Source: Gammaproteobacteria bacterium (GTDB taxonomy: Bacteria; Pseudomonadota; Gammaproteobacteria; Xanthomonadales; SZUA-36). From it: a DNA stretch of 64,000 nucleotides. The DNA lies in the NCBI GenBank assembly GCA_021772915.1, contig JAJFLB010000018.1:1-64000 (forward strand), given 5' to 3'. Positions 18,941-28,462 of the stretch are shown in pieces (position 1 is the stretch's first letter; each line of letters opens with the position of its first letter). The notes under the pieces were generated by a model, which worked only from the letters and a program-made list of their open reading frames with translations, had not been told where the DNA came from and did no database searches. The translations under genes and the position numbers were made by a program.

Positions 18941-19476
18941 AGCAAATGTTCACCCGAACGAGTTTGCGCGGCAAAATTGCACGGCTTATGTCTGCTATCC
19001 AGCTGTTCGGACAGGATTTGATTCCAACCGGTACGGCAGGCGCCGGTGGAACCCGGCAGACAAAAGATCAGGGTCTGATTGGCCAGACCCGCTATGGCCC
19101 GTGACTGTACCGTGGACGAACCAATTTCATCAACTGACACATACCGGAATAACTCGCCAAAACCATCGATAGTACGGTCAAACAATGGGCGCAAGGCTTC
19201 GGGTGTAGAATCACGGTGGGTCAGCCCGGTACCGCCGGTGGTAATGACCACATCAATTCCCGCATTGGCAACCCAGGCTGAAACAATGGCACGGCTTCTG
19301 TAAACATCATCTCTACACAATTCTCTGGCGGCCAATTTGTGGCCCGCTCTTTGCGTGAAATCTGCCAGCATCTGACCGGAGGTATCGGTTTCAAAAGTAC
19401 GTGAGTCTGACAATGTCAGTATGGCAATATTCAGTGGTACGAATTCGGCGTCCTGGTGCACTGTTTTTTCCTTCAA
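18937..19476 (-). CDS. moaB: Molybdenum cofactor biosynthesis protein MoaB
   Basis: MoaB/Mog-like molybdopterin adenylyltransferase-family protein, 179 residues. Motifs: NIAILTLSDSRTFETDTSG, VVITTGGTGLTHRDSTPEAL, FRYVSVDEIGSSTVQSRAIAGL and FCLPGSTGACRTGWNQIL. It is the upstream partner of moeA (4-bp overlap) and lies 146 bp beyond mobA on the same strand, so it could be the distal part of the fds transcript or have its own promoter. Confidence 0.93.
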   Translation of the reverse strand: MKEKTVHQDAEFVPLNIAILTLSDSRTFETDTSGQMLADFTQRAGHKLAARELCRDDVYRSRAIVSAWVANAGIDVVITTGGTGLTHRDSTPEALRPLFDRTIDGFGELFRYVSVDEIGSSTVQSRAIAGLANQTLIFCLPGSTGACRTGWNQILSEQLDSRHKPCNFAAQTRSGEHLL

Positions 19477-19622
19477 AGTATGAAAGTTGGATTAATGATG
19501 GTACGTCGGGGACAGGTTGTCTAGTCCATTTCAGGAAATGGTATTAGGCCCCGTAACTCCACTTTTCGGGATTGCTTGCGCCACGCACAACACACCAGCA
19601 ATATGGACGCGGGGAAAGCGCT

Positions 19623-20231
19623 TTAGCCAAGCCAGCCTTCGGCAGTTTCCAGGTCCGCCGGTGTATTGACATTGAAAAATGGTGGCGGCTCGGATTCGGG
19701 CCACTCCACAACCTTGTGCGGCAAGGACGCAAGCAGCCGTTTTATGCCGCCCCGACCCTGATTGACCACGGCCTCATGTATCACCGGCAAGTGGTGGCTT
19801 TGCCACAGGGAAAACGTGGGTTGCAATACACCCTGGTAGGAAATTACCACCACCGGTCGTTGGTCTCCATGTCCTGCATCAGCCAGCTTTGATACTACAT
19901 CAGTGGGGACAAAGGGCGCGTCACAGGGACAAAGAACCAAACTGTTGTCCTGACCCTGTTCATGCAAATATTGTAAAACCGAGAATAATCCCATCAACGG
20001 CCCTTGGTAGCGCGAAGACCGGTCAGGCACCAACGGCAAGCCAAAGCTGTCAAATTCATTGATCCTGCACTCAAGACTGAGCAGTAATGCTCCCAGCTGT
20101 GGTTGCAGGCGGTCTACAACATGTCTCAGCAGGGGTCGGCCGTTAAGTGGAAGCAGCGCTTTGTGGCCACCACCCATACGACTGGACTGTCCCCCAGCAA
20201 GAATGACACCCGTGGGCTTGTACACGCCCAT
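19623..20231 (-). CDS. mobA: Molybdenum cofactor guanylyltransferase
   Basis: Attaches GMP to Mo-molybdopterin to form the MGD cofactor needed by formate dehydrogenases. The 202-residue protein has the nucleotidyltransferase loop ILAGGQSSRMGGGHKALLPLNG, RYQGPLMGL, VLCPCDAPFVP and FFNVNTPADLETAE. Its ATG shares one base with the stop of fdsD (TAATG), indicating coupled translation in the fds operon. Confidence 0.94.
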   Translation of the reverse strand: MGVYKPTGVILAGGQSSRMGGGHKALLPLNGRPLLRHVVDRLQPQLGALLLSLECRINEFDSFGLPLVPDRSSRYQGPLMGLFSVLQYLHEQGQDNSLVLCPCDAPFVPTDVVSKLADAGHGDQRPVVVISYQGVLQPTFSLWQSHHLPVIHEAVVNQGRGGIKRLLASLPHKVVEWPESEPPPFFNVNTPADLETAEGWLG

Positions 20232-20443
20232 TAGGCCTGCAATTTCCCCAAAGCCGCACGCAGCAAGGCTGGCAATTCATCGGGGTGCAAGTGGGCATAT
20301 TCAAGCAACAGGACGCGCATGCGTGGCGCCCAAAAGCGCTGCAAATGATCCGCTATGCGCTCCTCTGCGTCCGCATGAACAGCGAGGTTTGCAGTGATAT
20401 CGCCTGCCATCGATACCAGGTGTGCTGTTTCATTCTGTGCCAT
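20231..20443 (-). CDS. fdsD: Formate dehydrogenase delta subunit
   Basis: Small FdsD-type protein of 70 residues: LVSMAGDITANLAVHADAEERIADHLQRFWAPRM matches the family pattern of an N-terminal helix followed by HxxRFWxPRM. Delta subunits accompany NAD-dependent molybdenum formate dehydrogenases, and their role (assembly or stability) is not fully defined. The ATG at 20443 has GGAG about 7 nt upstream; an extended frame to 20545 overlaps fdhD out of frame and is rejected. Confidence 0.88.
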   Translation of the reverse strand: MAQNETAHLVSMAGDITANLAVHADAEERIADHLQRFWAPRMRVLLLEYAHLHPDELPALLRAALGKLQA

Positions 20444-20480
20444 TACTAGTGCTCCTTCAAGGTGATATTGCCTTGTTTCA

Positions 20481-21278
20481 TCACTCACCCTGAATACGAG
20501 TTTCGAAAGTATAGACATTGTGCCGCCCGGGACGGGCAAAACCAACCAACGTCATACCACTGCGATGGGCAAAATCAATGGCCAACGTCGTCGGTGCGGA
20601 AACCGCGACCAGCACTTCCATGCCGGCGGCGGCCGCCTTGAACACCATTTCGTAACTTGCCCGGCTTGATACCAGTACGAAGCCTGAAGCCGGATCAAAT
20701 CCAGTCCGGCACAAGTGACCAATTAACTTATCCAGGGCGTTATGTCGACCGATATCTTCGCGCAACACCAATATTTTGCCTGTAACACTGCACCAGGCGG
20801 CACCGTGTGCTGCACCGGTTTCCGCTTGTATTGGCTGGTGGTCATTTAAAGTCTGAACCGCCGTTTGTATAGCATCGGCGGTCACACTCACGCTGCTGGA
20901 CACGACAGCCGGATTACGCACTGCGGTTGCGAGTGACTCTGCACCACACAAACCACAGCCAGTACGGCCAACCAGATTGCGACGTTGCCCTTCGAGTCGG
21001 GCAAAACACTCCGCACTGACTGTCATGGCGATTTCTAGTCCGTTTTCGCGTTTTATAACAGTTGACTCCAGCACATCAGCCGGTTCGTCGATAATGCCCT
21101 CGGTCAAACTGAATCCGATAGCGAAATCTTCGAGATTCTCCGGGGTGACCATCATCACCACGTGGGAGCGCTTATTATAGGTCAGCGCCACCGCCTCCTC
21201 TGCCACGACCCGGTCATCCAGGGTGTGGTGGGCACCTTCGTGCCAATTGCTGACCGAAACCTCGCGGGTAATTGACAT
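20481..21278 (-). CDS. fdhD: Formate dehydrogenase accessory sulfurtransferase FdhD
   Basis: Transfers sulfur to the Mo-bisMGD cofactor before insertion into formate dehydrogenase. The 265-residue protein shows the family's Cys loop GRTGCGLCGAESL, SEGIIDEPADVLES, TGAAHGAAWC, REDIGRHNALDKLIGH and SRASYEMVFKAAAAGMEVL. It lies 39 bp downstream of fdsA and 37 bp before fdsD in the same operon. Confidence 0.95.
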   Translation of the reverse strand: MSITREVSVSNWHEGAHHTLDDRVVAEEAVALTYNKRSHVVMMVTPENLEDFAIGFSLTEGIIDEPADVLESTVIKRENGLEIAMTVSAECFARLEGQRRNLVGRTGCGLCGAESLATAVRNPAVVSSSVSVTADAIQTAVQTLNDHQPIQAETGAAHGAAWCSVTGKILVLREDIGRHNALDKLIGHLCRTGFDPASGFVLVSSRASYEMVFKAAAAGMEVLVAVSAPTTLAIDFAHRSGMTLVGFARPGRHNVYTFETRIQGE

Positions 21279-21317
21279 GTGTTGCTGGCCTCTATATTGC
21301 GCCCCGGCAATATGTGG

Positions 21318-24167
21318 CTAGTTTCTTGCCTTTGCCAGCAAGGCGAGTTGTTGAAGATTAAATGCCCGCTGCTGTTGTTGCCACTCAGAAGGCTGTGTCA
21401 CCCGGGTAACCTGCACCGCCGTCACCTTGTATTCCGGACAGTTGGTCGCCCAGTCTGAATTCTCCGTCGTTACGATATTGGCACCGGTCAGCGGAAAATG
21501 AAAAGTCGTATAGACAACACCCGGCAGAACCCCATCGGTCACCACGGCGTGCAGTACCGTATCACCTGCCCTGCTTTGTATCCCCACCCAGTCACCGTCA
21601 TTAATACCCCGGTCTTCGGCATCGACGGGATGAATTTCCAGCAAATCCTGATCGGCCCACGCGGTATTGCCCGTACGTCTTGTCTGCGCGCCCACGTTGT
21701 ACTGCGACAGTACCCTGCCGGTGGTCAGGAGCAATGGAAATTTACGCGTTGAGCGTTCTGTTGTGGGTACAAAACCGGTGATTGCAAAGTACCCCTTGCC
21801 ACGCACAAACTCGTCCACATGCATGGTCGGTGTGCCTTCAGGCGCCCCTTCGTTACATGGCCACTGGATACTGCCGAGACGATCCAGCAAAACATAATTA
21901 ACACCCGTAAATGTCGGTGTCAAACGAGCGATTTCATCCATGATTTCAGATGGATGTGTATAGCTCATGGAGTAACCGAGCGCATTCGCCAGCGCCACGG
22001 TAATTTCCCAATCCTCTTTACCACTCTTCGACTCCATCACCTTACGTACCCTCGAGATGCGTCTTTCCGCGTTGGTAAAGGTGCCATTTTTTTCCAGGAA
22101 TGTGGAACCCGGCAAAAACACGTGTGCAAACTTCGCGGTTTCATTCAGAAAAATATCCTGGATAACAATACACTCCATCGATTTCAGCGCGGCTTCGACA
22201 TGGTGTGTATTTGGATCTGACTGGGCGATATCCTCGCCCTGGCAATATAAGCCCTTGAACTCCCCTGCAACAGCGGCATCCAGCATATTAGGAATGCGTA
22301 AACCCGGCTCCGGGTGCAAATTCACCTGCCAGTCTTTCTCAAACAGGCCACGTACTTCGGGATCGGAAATATGGCGGTAACCAGGCAGCTCATGGGGGAA
22401 AGAACCCATATCACAGGAGCCCTGCACATTATTCTGCCCGCGCAACGGATTGACACCCACGCCTTCCCGGCCCAGGTTACCGGTAAGCATGGCGAGATTG
22501 GCAATACCCATCACCATGGTGGAGCCCTGGCTGTGTTCAGTAACTCCCAGCCCGTAATAAATCGCCGCATTGCCGGCCGTGGCAAATAATCTTGCCGCCG
22601 CACGCAAATCCGTGGCCGGCACACCCGTCACCGTTCGTAGTTTTTCGGGTGAATTCTCTTCACGCAGGATGAACTCCCGCCAGGCCTCGAATGACGCCAA
22701 CTCACAGCGCTCGCGAACATAGTCTCCATCTTCCAGACCCTCTGCAACAATCACGTGGGCCAGGGCATTAACAAAGGCCACATTGCTCCCGGGTAACAGT
22801 TGCAAATGATGCGCAGCCTGAATGTGTGGACTGGCGACCAGTTCAGTTGCCCGGGGGTCGACTACGATGATTTGCGCACCCTGGCGTAAGCGATGTTTAA
22901 GTCGGGAGGCGAAAACCGGGTGTGCGGCCGTCGGGTTGGCACCGATCAACATGACAACATCAGCGCTGGCTACCGAGTCGAACGCCTGCGTGCCGGCGGA
23001 TTCACCCAGTGTAGTCTTCAATCCATAGCCGGTGGGTGAATGACAGACACGGGCACAGGTATCAACATTGTTATTGCCAAAACCGGCACGCACCAGCTTT
23101 TGCACCAGAAACGTTTCCTCATTGCTGCAGCGCGAGGATGTAATTCCACCGATGCTGTCTTGCCCGTACTCGGCCTGAATTTCCCGGAAGCGGCGGGCGG
23201 TATATTCTATAGCCTCTTCCCAGCTAACCTCACGCCATGCTTCGTCAATGCGGTCACGGATCATCGGCTTGGTGATCCGGTCTTTGTGATTGTAATAACC
23301 AAAGGCAAAACGCCCTTTTACACAGGCATGGCCAGCGTTGGCCTGACCGTCCTTATCCGGCGTCATCCGTACGACTTCATCACCGCGGGTTTCAACGTAG
23401 AAGGTACAACCCACGCCACAGTACGCGCATGTCGTCCTGGTACTTTTGTCCGGCTGCCCCAATTTGATGACCGATTTTTCCACCAGGGCGGCGGTCGGAC
23501 AACTGTTGACACAGGCGCCACAGGAGACACACTCAGAGTCCAGAAAAGACTCCATTTGTCCGGCACTGATTTTCGAAGCAAAGCCCCTTCCATCACCCGT
23601 CAGAGCAAACGTTCCCTGAATGTCGTCGCAGGCACGAACGCATCGGTAGCAAACAATGCACATGGAAGGATCAAAAGTGAAATATGGATTGGATTCGTCC
23701 CTTGCCTCTTGCTGATGATTCAATCCCTGTAGTCCGTAACGGGATTCTTCAACACCCAGCTCTGTGGAGACATCCTGTAACTCGCAATCACCGTTACTGG
23801 GGCAAGTGACACACTCCAGTGGGTGATCCGAGACGTACAGCTCCAGCACGTTTTTGCGCAGCTTTGAAAGTGTGTCCGATTGCGTGCGCACCGCCATGTC
23901 CTGTTCCACCAGCGTTGTGCAGGAGGCTGGTGTGCCCTTTCTGCCATCGATTTCTACCAGACACATACGACAGGAGCCAAAAGCATCCAGACTGTCGGTG
24001 GCGCAAAGCTTGGGGATATCAACACCCACGAGCGCAGCTGCCCGCATGATCGAGGTTCCTGCTGCCACATTGACCTGCTGCCCATCAATATTCAGGCTGA
24101 CCTTTTCAGTCGCAGCAACCGGTGGTGGTGTTCCCAGGTCCTGCAGTGGCTGACTCAACTCTGACAT
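21318..24167 (-). CDS. fdsA: NAD-dependent formate dehydrogenase alpha subunit
   Basis: Catalytic Mo-bisMGD subunit, 949 residues, oxidising formate to CO2 in the cytosol. From the N-terminus: a 2Fe-2S ferredoxin domain (FGSCRMCLVEI), a His-Cys3 cluster (HPLECVTCPSNGDC), two 4Fe-4S clusters (CIVCYRCVRACDD; CVSCGACVNSCP), then the molybdopterin oxidoreductase core with CAYCGVGC. The Mo ligand is Cys in NVDTCARVCHSP, not selenocysteine. Length and cluster set match FdsA-type enzymes. It overlaps fdsB by 13 bp. Confidence 0.96.
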   Translation of the reverse strand: MSELSQPLQDLGTPPPVAATEKVSLNIDGQQVNVAAGTSIMRAAALVGVDIPKLCATDSLDAFGSCRMCLVEIDGRKGTPASCTTLVEQDMAVRTQSDTLSKLRKNVLELYVSDHPLECVTCPSNGDCELQDVSTELGVEESRYGLQGLNHQQEARDESNPYFTFDPSMCIVCYRCVRACDDIQGTFALTGDGRGFASKISAGQMESFLDSECVSCGACVNSCPTAALVEKSVIKLGQPDKSTRTTCAYCGVGCTFYVETRGDEVVRMTPDKDGQANAGHACVKGRFAFGYYNHKDRITKPMIRDRIDEAWREVSWEEAIEYTARRFREIQAEYGQDSIGGITSSRCSNEETFLVQKLVRAGFGNNNVDTCARVCHSPTGYGLKTTLGESAGTQAFDSVASADVVMLIGANPTAAHPVFASRLKHRLRQGAQIIVVDPRATELVASPHIQAAHHLQLLPGSNVAFVNALAHVIVAEGLEDGDYVRERCELASFEAWREFILREENSPEKLRTVTGVPATDLRAAARLFATAGNAAIYYGLGVTEHSQGSTMVMGIANLAMLTGNLGREGVGVNPLRGQNNVQGSCDMGSFPHELPGYRHISDPEVRGLFEKDWQVNLHPEPGLRIPNMLDAAVAGEFKGLYCQGEDIAQSDPNTHHVEAALKSMECIVIQDIFLNETAKFAHVFLPGSTFLEKNGTFTNAERRISRVRKVMESKSGKEDWEITVALANALGYSMSYTHPSEIMDEIARLTPTFTGVNYVLLDRLGSIQWPCNEGAPEGTPTMHVDEFVRGKGYFAITGFVPTTERSTRKFPLLLTTGRVLSQYNVGAQTRRTGNTAWADQDLLEIHPVDAEDRGINDGDWVGIQSRAGDTVLHAVVTDGVLPGVVYTTFHFPLTGANIVTTENSDWATNCPEYKVTAVQVTRVTQPSEWQQQQRAFNLQQLALLAKARN

Positions 24168-25717
24168 TCTGTCTGCTCCTGCACTACCGGTTCAAAATCT
24201 TGCGGGTAGTGTTTTATGGCACTACGCACAGGCATGGGCGTCAAGCCGCCCATTGCACACAAGGAGCCTGCATCCATCGTTGTGCATAACTCCTGCAACA
24301 GTGCGTGATTTGCAGTTAGCTGATCATTCTTGCGTATCTTGTCAAGCAATTCCACACCACGAACGGAACCAATTCTGCAAGGTGTGCATTTTCCACAGGA
24401 CTCCAGCGCACAAAACTCCATCGCAAAACGAGCCTGCTCAAGCATATCCACACTGTCGTCAAAAACCACGACACCACCATGACCCAACATGGCCTCGATG
24501 CCGGCAAAAGCCTCGTAATCCAAAGGCGTATCCCATTGCGACACCGGTAGATAAGCCCCCAGCGGCCCACCCACCTGGATGGCACGGATCGGCTTGCCAC
24601 TGGCAGATCCTCCACCGAAATCTTCGACTAACTCCCGCAGGCTTAACCCAAACGGGACTTCCACCAGACCACCACGACGAATATTGCCCGCCAGTTGCAG
24701 CGTGATTGTCCCTCGCGAACGGCCAGTGCCATAATCCCGATAATAATCTGACCCTTTTGCCAGCACCGTGGTTACCGCTGCGAGCGTCAGTACATTATTG
24801 ACCACGGTGGGTTTGCCGAACAGGCCTTCAATGGCAGGCAAAGGGGGTTTGAACCGAACCAGACCCCGCTTGCCTTCAAGGCTTTCCAGCATGGAGGTTT
24901 CCTCACCGCAGATGTAGGCACCCGCACCAACTCGCACCTGTACATCAAAGCTGCGGCCGCTACCGAGAATATCCTGGCCCAATAAGTTGGCCTCGCGCCC
25001 CGTAGCGATGACCTGGTTCAATATTTGCAATACCTTGGGATACTCCGAGCGCAGGTAGACATAACCCTCGGTGGCACCCACCGCCAGGGCACAGATGGTC
25101 ATACCCTCGATCAACTGAAATGGATCGGCTTCCATCAACAGGCGGTCCGCGTAAGTTCCAGAATCCCCTTCATCGGCATTGCAGACAACGTACTTCTGCT
25201 CAGCCGCTGTATCCAGCACGGTACGCCACTTGATACCGGTTGGAAACGCAGCGCCCCCACGACCACGCAGCCCCGATTCCGTAACGGCTGCAACGATTTC
25301 CTCCGCCGTCATGTCCAGTGCCCTGGCGAGACCATCGTAGCCACCCGACTGTCTATAATCGTCCAGACTGATCGGGTCGGTCACCCCAGCGCGTTCAAAA
25401 GTCAGGCGATCCTGCCGGGCCAACCATGAAATATCAGCGACCTTGCCCACACACAACGAGGATTCACCTGATGCTGGAAAACCGTCTTCAAAAAGCGTGG
25501 CGACGTCGGTGAGCTTAACCGGGCCAAAAGCGATTCGTCCCTGATCTGATTCGACTTCAAGTAAGGGTTCCAGCCAGTAAGCACCACGCGATCCGGTACG
25601 GATGATTTCAATATCCAGTCCCCGGCCCCTGGCCTGGACGACAACTTCATCGGCGACGGCATCAGCACCCAGCGCACAGGCCGTGGTATCGGCAGGGATA
25701 AAAATTTTAGGTCTCAA
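24155..25717 (-). CDS. fdsB: NAD-dependent formate dehydrogenase beta subunit
   Basis: NuoF-like diaphorase subunit, 520 residues, passing electrons from the alpha subunit to NAD. An N-terminal thioredoxin-like part (about 1-110) precedes the FMN/NADH region: SGLRGRGGAAFPTGIKW, CNADEGDSGTYADR, GAGAYICGEETSMLESLEGKRG (the last split by sequence context), and the 4Fe-4S loop ESCGKCTPCRIG near the C-terminus. The start overlaps the fdsG stop by 4 bp (ATGA). Confidence 0.95.
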   Translation of the reverse strand: MRPKIFIPADTTACALGADAVADEVVVQARGRGLDIEIIRTGSRGAYWLEPLLEVESDQGRIAFGPVKLTDVATLFEDGFPASGESSLCVGKVADISWLARQDRLTFERAGVTDPISLDDYRQSGGYDGLARALDMTAEEIVAAVTESGLRGRGGAAFPTGIKWRTVLDTAAEQKYVVCNADEGDSGTYADRLLMEADPFQLIEGMTICALAVGATEGYVYLRSEYPKVLQILNQVIATGREANLLGQDILGSGRSFDVQVRVGAGAYICGEETSMLESLEGKRGLVRFKPPLPAIEGLFGKPTVVNNVLTLAAVTTVLAKGSDYYRDYGTGRSRGTITLQLAGNIRRGGLVEVPFGLSLRELVEDFGGGSASGKPIRAIQVGGPLGAYLPVSQWDTPLDYEAFAGIEAMLGHGGVVVFDDSVDMLEQARFAMEFCALESCGKCTPCRIGSVRGVELLDKIRKNDQLTANHALLQELCTTMDAGSLCAMGGLTPMPVRSAIKHYPQDFEPVVQEQTECQS

Positions 25718-26181
25718 CTTTCTTCCAGCAGTTCATCAAAGCGGTCCGCATCAACACGTGCGTGCACAGTGTCACCAATACGGATCGAAGGCGAGCAGGC
25801 ACAGTTACCCAGGCAATACACGGGCTCCAGCGAAAAACGGCCATCTGCCGTTGTATCACCGTAGTCGATCCCAAGACGCGCTTTGACATGCTGTTCCAGC
25901 TTCCGGGATCCCATGGCCTGGCAGGCCTCGGCGCGACACAGGTGAATGGTATTAGCGCCACGTGGCTCAGTGTGGAAATCGTGATAGAAACTGATGACAC
26001 CGTGCACCTCAGCGCGCGACAGCCCCATCACAACGGCAATCGTGGCAATGCTGTCGCTTGGGATATACCCGAAACGTGCCTGGATTTCATGCAATAAGGG
26101 CAGTAGTCCGCCGGGCATGTCAGCGAATCCCTGTACCACTGAGGATACAACTGTGGCGTCATTTTCGGTTGGATTACTCAT
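25714..26181 (-). CDS. fdsG: NAD-dependent formate dehydrogenase gamma subunit
   Basis: NuoE-like 2Fe-2S subunit of 155 residues. The four cluster Cys are in CRAEACQAMG and CLGNCACSPS; LLPLLHEIQARFGYIPSDSIATIA and EVHGVISFYHDFHTEPRG are typical of the family. First gene of the fdsGBA-fdhD-fdsD-mobA operon; the promoter should lie between 26182 and about 26300. Confidence 0.94.
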   Translation of the reverse strand: MSNPTENDATVVSSVVQGFADMPGGLLPLLHEIQARFGYIPSDSIATIAVVMGLSRAEVHGVISFYHDFHTEPRGANTIHLCRAEACQAMGSRKLEQHVKARLGIDYGDTTADGRFSLEPVYCLGNCACSPSIRIGDTVHARVDADRFDELLEES

Positions 26182-26499
26182 ACTGAATATTAATTGGCAG
26201 CACCTGTGAATTTGAAACCAGTCGGACAGTTTACCCGATCGAAACTTCTATGGTAGGCAAGACGCTTGAGTCCTGCAATATTCTCATGCGTCACCGGCAC
26301 CATTTGGTGCCTCAGTCTGGCTGGTTTGTAACTCTATTCGACCGGAAAAGGACTACAAATATTTCTTTGGCATTTGCCGGCTGAGTACAACGCCCACAAA
26401 CAACCTCAATGCATTAGCAGCCTACCTCGCCGGGTTTCATCTGGTTGACCAACGGGGGACCGCAGCTATTCCACGACTTCATCGGGGACGACCCCCGGT
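26182..26499. other. Gap between fdsG and lipoprotein gene, with protein-like remnant
   Basis: 318 bp without a full gene. The fds promoter is expected near 26182-26300 but I could not define it. From about 26440, continuing into the 3' end of the lipoprotein gene (to about 26577), the plus strand reads FIWLTNGGPQLFHDF then DDPRFIEMLKKV, which resembles the C-terminal tails of TPR/cyclase proteins. No start is present, so at most it is a gene remnant. Confidence 0.35.
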
Positions 26500-27777
26500 T
26501 TATCGAGATGCTGAAGAAGGTGTATCTGTATCCGCAGCCATTTTTGTTACCCCTATGTCAGTATAGTTTTCTGTGGCAATGACACTGCCATCCGGGTTCA
26601 GGTATTCCAAACTGAAAGGATAGCGAAAATCACCAACTTCCCTGAAGTCACCGGCCCGGGTTGAGAACATCAGGTTACCGTTCTCATCGAGATGCCTTGT
26701 CAATACTATGTCCCCACTATGGCTGTCCACAAAGAGTGCCTGCCACGTACCATTTGTTTGTTTGACCACCAACTTCCAGGCCAGTGAAATCCCCAGCTTT
26801 AGCATGCCGTCCATGTGAACCTCGTTGCCACGATACTTCCATCTGAACAACGGACTGTGCATTTGCCATGAATCTTCGACCACACCTTCGATCTCTTTAA
26901 TCAGTGGATTTGAGCCGCCGCCATAAACCCGGCTCAAACCATCAGAAAAATGTTGTTTCACAACCAGTGTCGTCGACTCACGCTCCCAGGTTATTTTGCC
27001 GGTTTTGGTGATCGTTTCGAGGAGCTTTATATTATGAAACCCACCTTTGCCCATCAGGTGGGACTGGATGGCGACACCGCGTGGCTGGCTCACGGTTGGA
27101 ATGACTGTGCCATCGGCAAGAAGTGTGGCCTCTTTCTCCTTCAGTTCAGCCCAATCACCTGCTTCGATGTTGTTCATCAACACGAGTGTTTTCTCCGCAA
27201 ACAGATCGGCATCCAGGTGCAGGTTCCGGTCAAAAGACGACAGTTGGTGCATCCAGAAAACCGGTTTGGGGGGTACGGTTTCCAGCCATTGTGTGTCCGG
27301 TCCGTAGGCCAACCATACATCCCAGGCATAAACACCACGCGACTCAAGTGTTTCACCAAAATGCACACCCGATTTACCCACGCCATCCCAGTAATGCAGC
27401 ACACGGGGCCCATCCATTAATGGAATAGCAGCGGGAATATGTTTTTCCTCCGCACCCAGGGTCGGCACATGTACAACCTGGGTTAGCAGACGCTCGTCAT
27501 TCTGGGCGCGCGCGACAAATGCATCATTCAGATCGGCCACCCCGCGCAGGCAGATTCCACAGGTGTCACCAACGATAAATAACAAGCGGATTTTTCCCTT
27601 GTTGGCGTTGAAATCGTGCTTCAATTGCGCAAGCGACTCATCCAGGACGACGTAGGACCCGGTATTGACTACCCGGTCACCAGCCAGCGGGTCCTCCTGT
27701 GACGATTGCTCCCCGCAGGCAGATAAGCACATGGCTGTGAAAATAAATAATACTAACGAGTAGGTTCTTTTCATCAT
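26500..27777 (-). CDS. CxxC lipoprotein, distal gene of MerR-linked operon
   Basis: Lipoprotein of 425 residues with lipobox LSAC (Cys 21). The N-terminal half is thioredoxin/TlpA-like: IRLLFIVGDTCGICLRGVADL has a CGIC pair at residues 73-76. The C-terminal half (GMLKLGISLAWKLVVKQ, FVDSHSGDIV, GDFREVGDFRYPFSLEYLNPDG) resembles LolA/lipoprotein-sorting-like or DUF4292-like beta domains. The start ATG overlaps the merT-like stop (ATGATGA). Probably envelope-located and possibly a thiol metal-binding or redox protein; the function is inferred from its neighbours only. Confidence 0.75.
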   Translation of the reverse strand: MMKRTYSLVLFIFTAMCLSACGEQSSQEDPLAGDRVVNTGSYVVLDESLAQLKHDFNANKGKIRLLFIVGDTCGICLRGVADLNDAFVARAQNDERLLTQVVHVPTLGAEEKHIPAAIPLMDGPRVLHYWDGVGKSGVHFGETLESRGVYAWDVWLAYGPDTQWLETVPPKPVFWMHQLSSFDRNLHLDADLFAEKTLVLMNNIEAGDWAELKEKEATLLADGTVIPTVSQPRGVAIQSHLMGKGGFHNIKLLETITKTGKITWERESTTLVVKQHFSDGLSRVYGGGSNPLIKEIEGVVEDSWQMHSPLFRWKYRGNEVHMDGMLKLGISLAWKLVVKQTNGTWQALFVDSHSGDIVLTRHLDENGNLMFSTRAGDFREVGDFRYPFSLEYLNPDGSVIATENYTDIGVTKMAADTDTPSSASR

Positions 27778-28151
27778 CTGAGTCCTTCGGGTGTTGGGTC
27801 TACAATTAACCATTGCAGTTGCTCTGCGAAAAAGGCCAGGCCCAGCAGAACAGCTCCAAGCCAGAGAAACAGTTTTAGCCAGTTAGATGGCCCGGTCTCG
27901 CAGGTGCCGTCATCACAGACCCGGCGCGGGCGATAGACCCGCCAAAACGCCCACAGCATAAGGACGGCTGCCACACCGAGTATGTAGGGCCGCCCCGGTT
28001 GCCAACGCGCCAGGTAGACCGCACCCGGCACACCGAACAATGCAACCGCCCAGGGACCGATACAACACAGTCCAACGAACGAGGCAATCGCACTCAGGCT
28101 GATGGCACTGCCTGCAGTTGTTGCAGCCTTATGGTCTTCCGTGAACCTCAT
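27774..28151 (-). CDS. MerT-like metal transport protein
   Basis: Inner-membrane protein of 125 residues with three hydrophobic segments. The first holds a vicinal pair, LCCIGPWAVALFGVPGA (Cys 29-30), as in MerT, which receives Hg(II) in the membrane; a second pair lies in a loop, VCDDGTC (Cys 79 and 84), also MerT-like. It starts 4 bp inside the end of the thioredoxin-like gene and overlaps the lipoprotein gene. A mercuric or related soft-metal uptake role is likely by homology, but no merA or merP is here. Confidence 0.8.
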   Translation of the reverse strand: MRFTEDHKAATTAGSAISLSAIASFVGLCCIGPWAVALFGVPGAVYLARWQPGRPYILGVAAVLMLWAFWRVYRPRRVCDDGTCETGPSNWLKLFLWLGAVLLGLAFFAEQLQWLIVDPTPEGLR

Positions 28152-28462
28152 GGTTTACTCACCTTCCTGATGGCACTCAGGATTTCATTTGTTGATGGCA
28201 CGCCACCTTCACTGCTGTAAATTCTGCAGCCACAGGCGTCGCCCTTTCCTAAACCCATCAGGTCAGATCCATTGATCAGGATGGTTGGAGAACCCCAGCG
28301 CCTGACCTCTTCGGAAGTGGTATCACCCAGCAAGTCAATTTCCTCAAACTTAACCGGGAGTTCAGCTTCCAAAACACTGATTGCAGCCAGCAGATTGCTA
28401 CGCGCTCTGGGTGCCAGTGGGCAGCCATTGAAAGCAAGGAATGAAACCCGCGGACTAGCCAC
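28148..28462 (-). CDS. Thioredoxin-fold protein of mer-associated type
   Basis: Small protein of about 104 residues with a thioredoxin/glutaredoxin-like pattern: VSFLAFNGCPLAPRAR (single Cys 14), then VKFEEIDL, RRWGSPTILINGSDL and DACGCRIYSSEGGVP. The cis-Pro motif GSPT and the later CxC resemble small thioredoxin-like proteins that accompany mercury genes in other bacteria (recalled, not searched). The GTG at 28462 overlaps the stop of the upstream gene; longer frames run antiparallel to that gene and are not convincing. Confidence 0.65.
   Translation of the reverse strand: MASPRVSFLAFNGCPLAPRARSNLLAAISVLEAELPVKFEEIDLLGDTTSEEVRRWGSPTILINGSDLMGLGKGDACGCRIYSSEGGVPSTNEILSAIRKVSKP

Noticed and set aside
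21318-24167. Selenocysteine in the formate dehydrogenase alpha subunit
   Set aside because: The Mo-ligand position in ARVCHSP is a Cys codon and the frame has no internal TGA.
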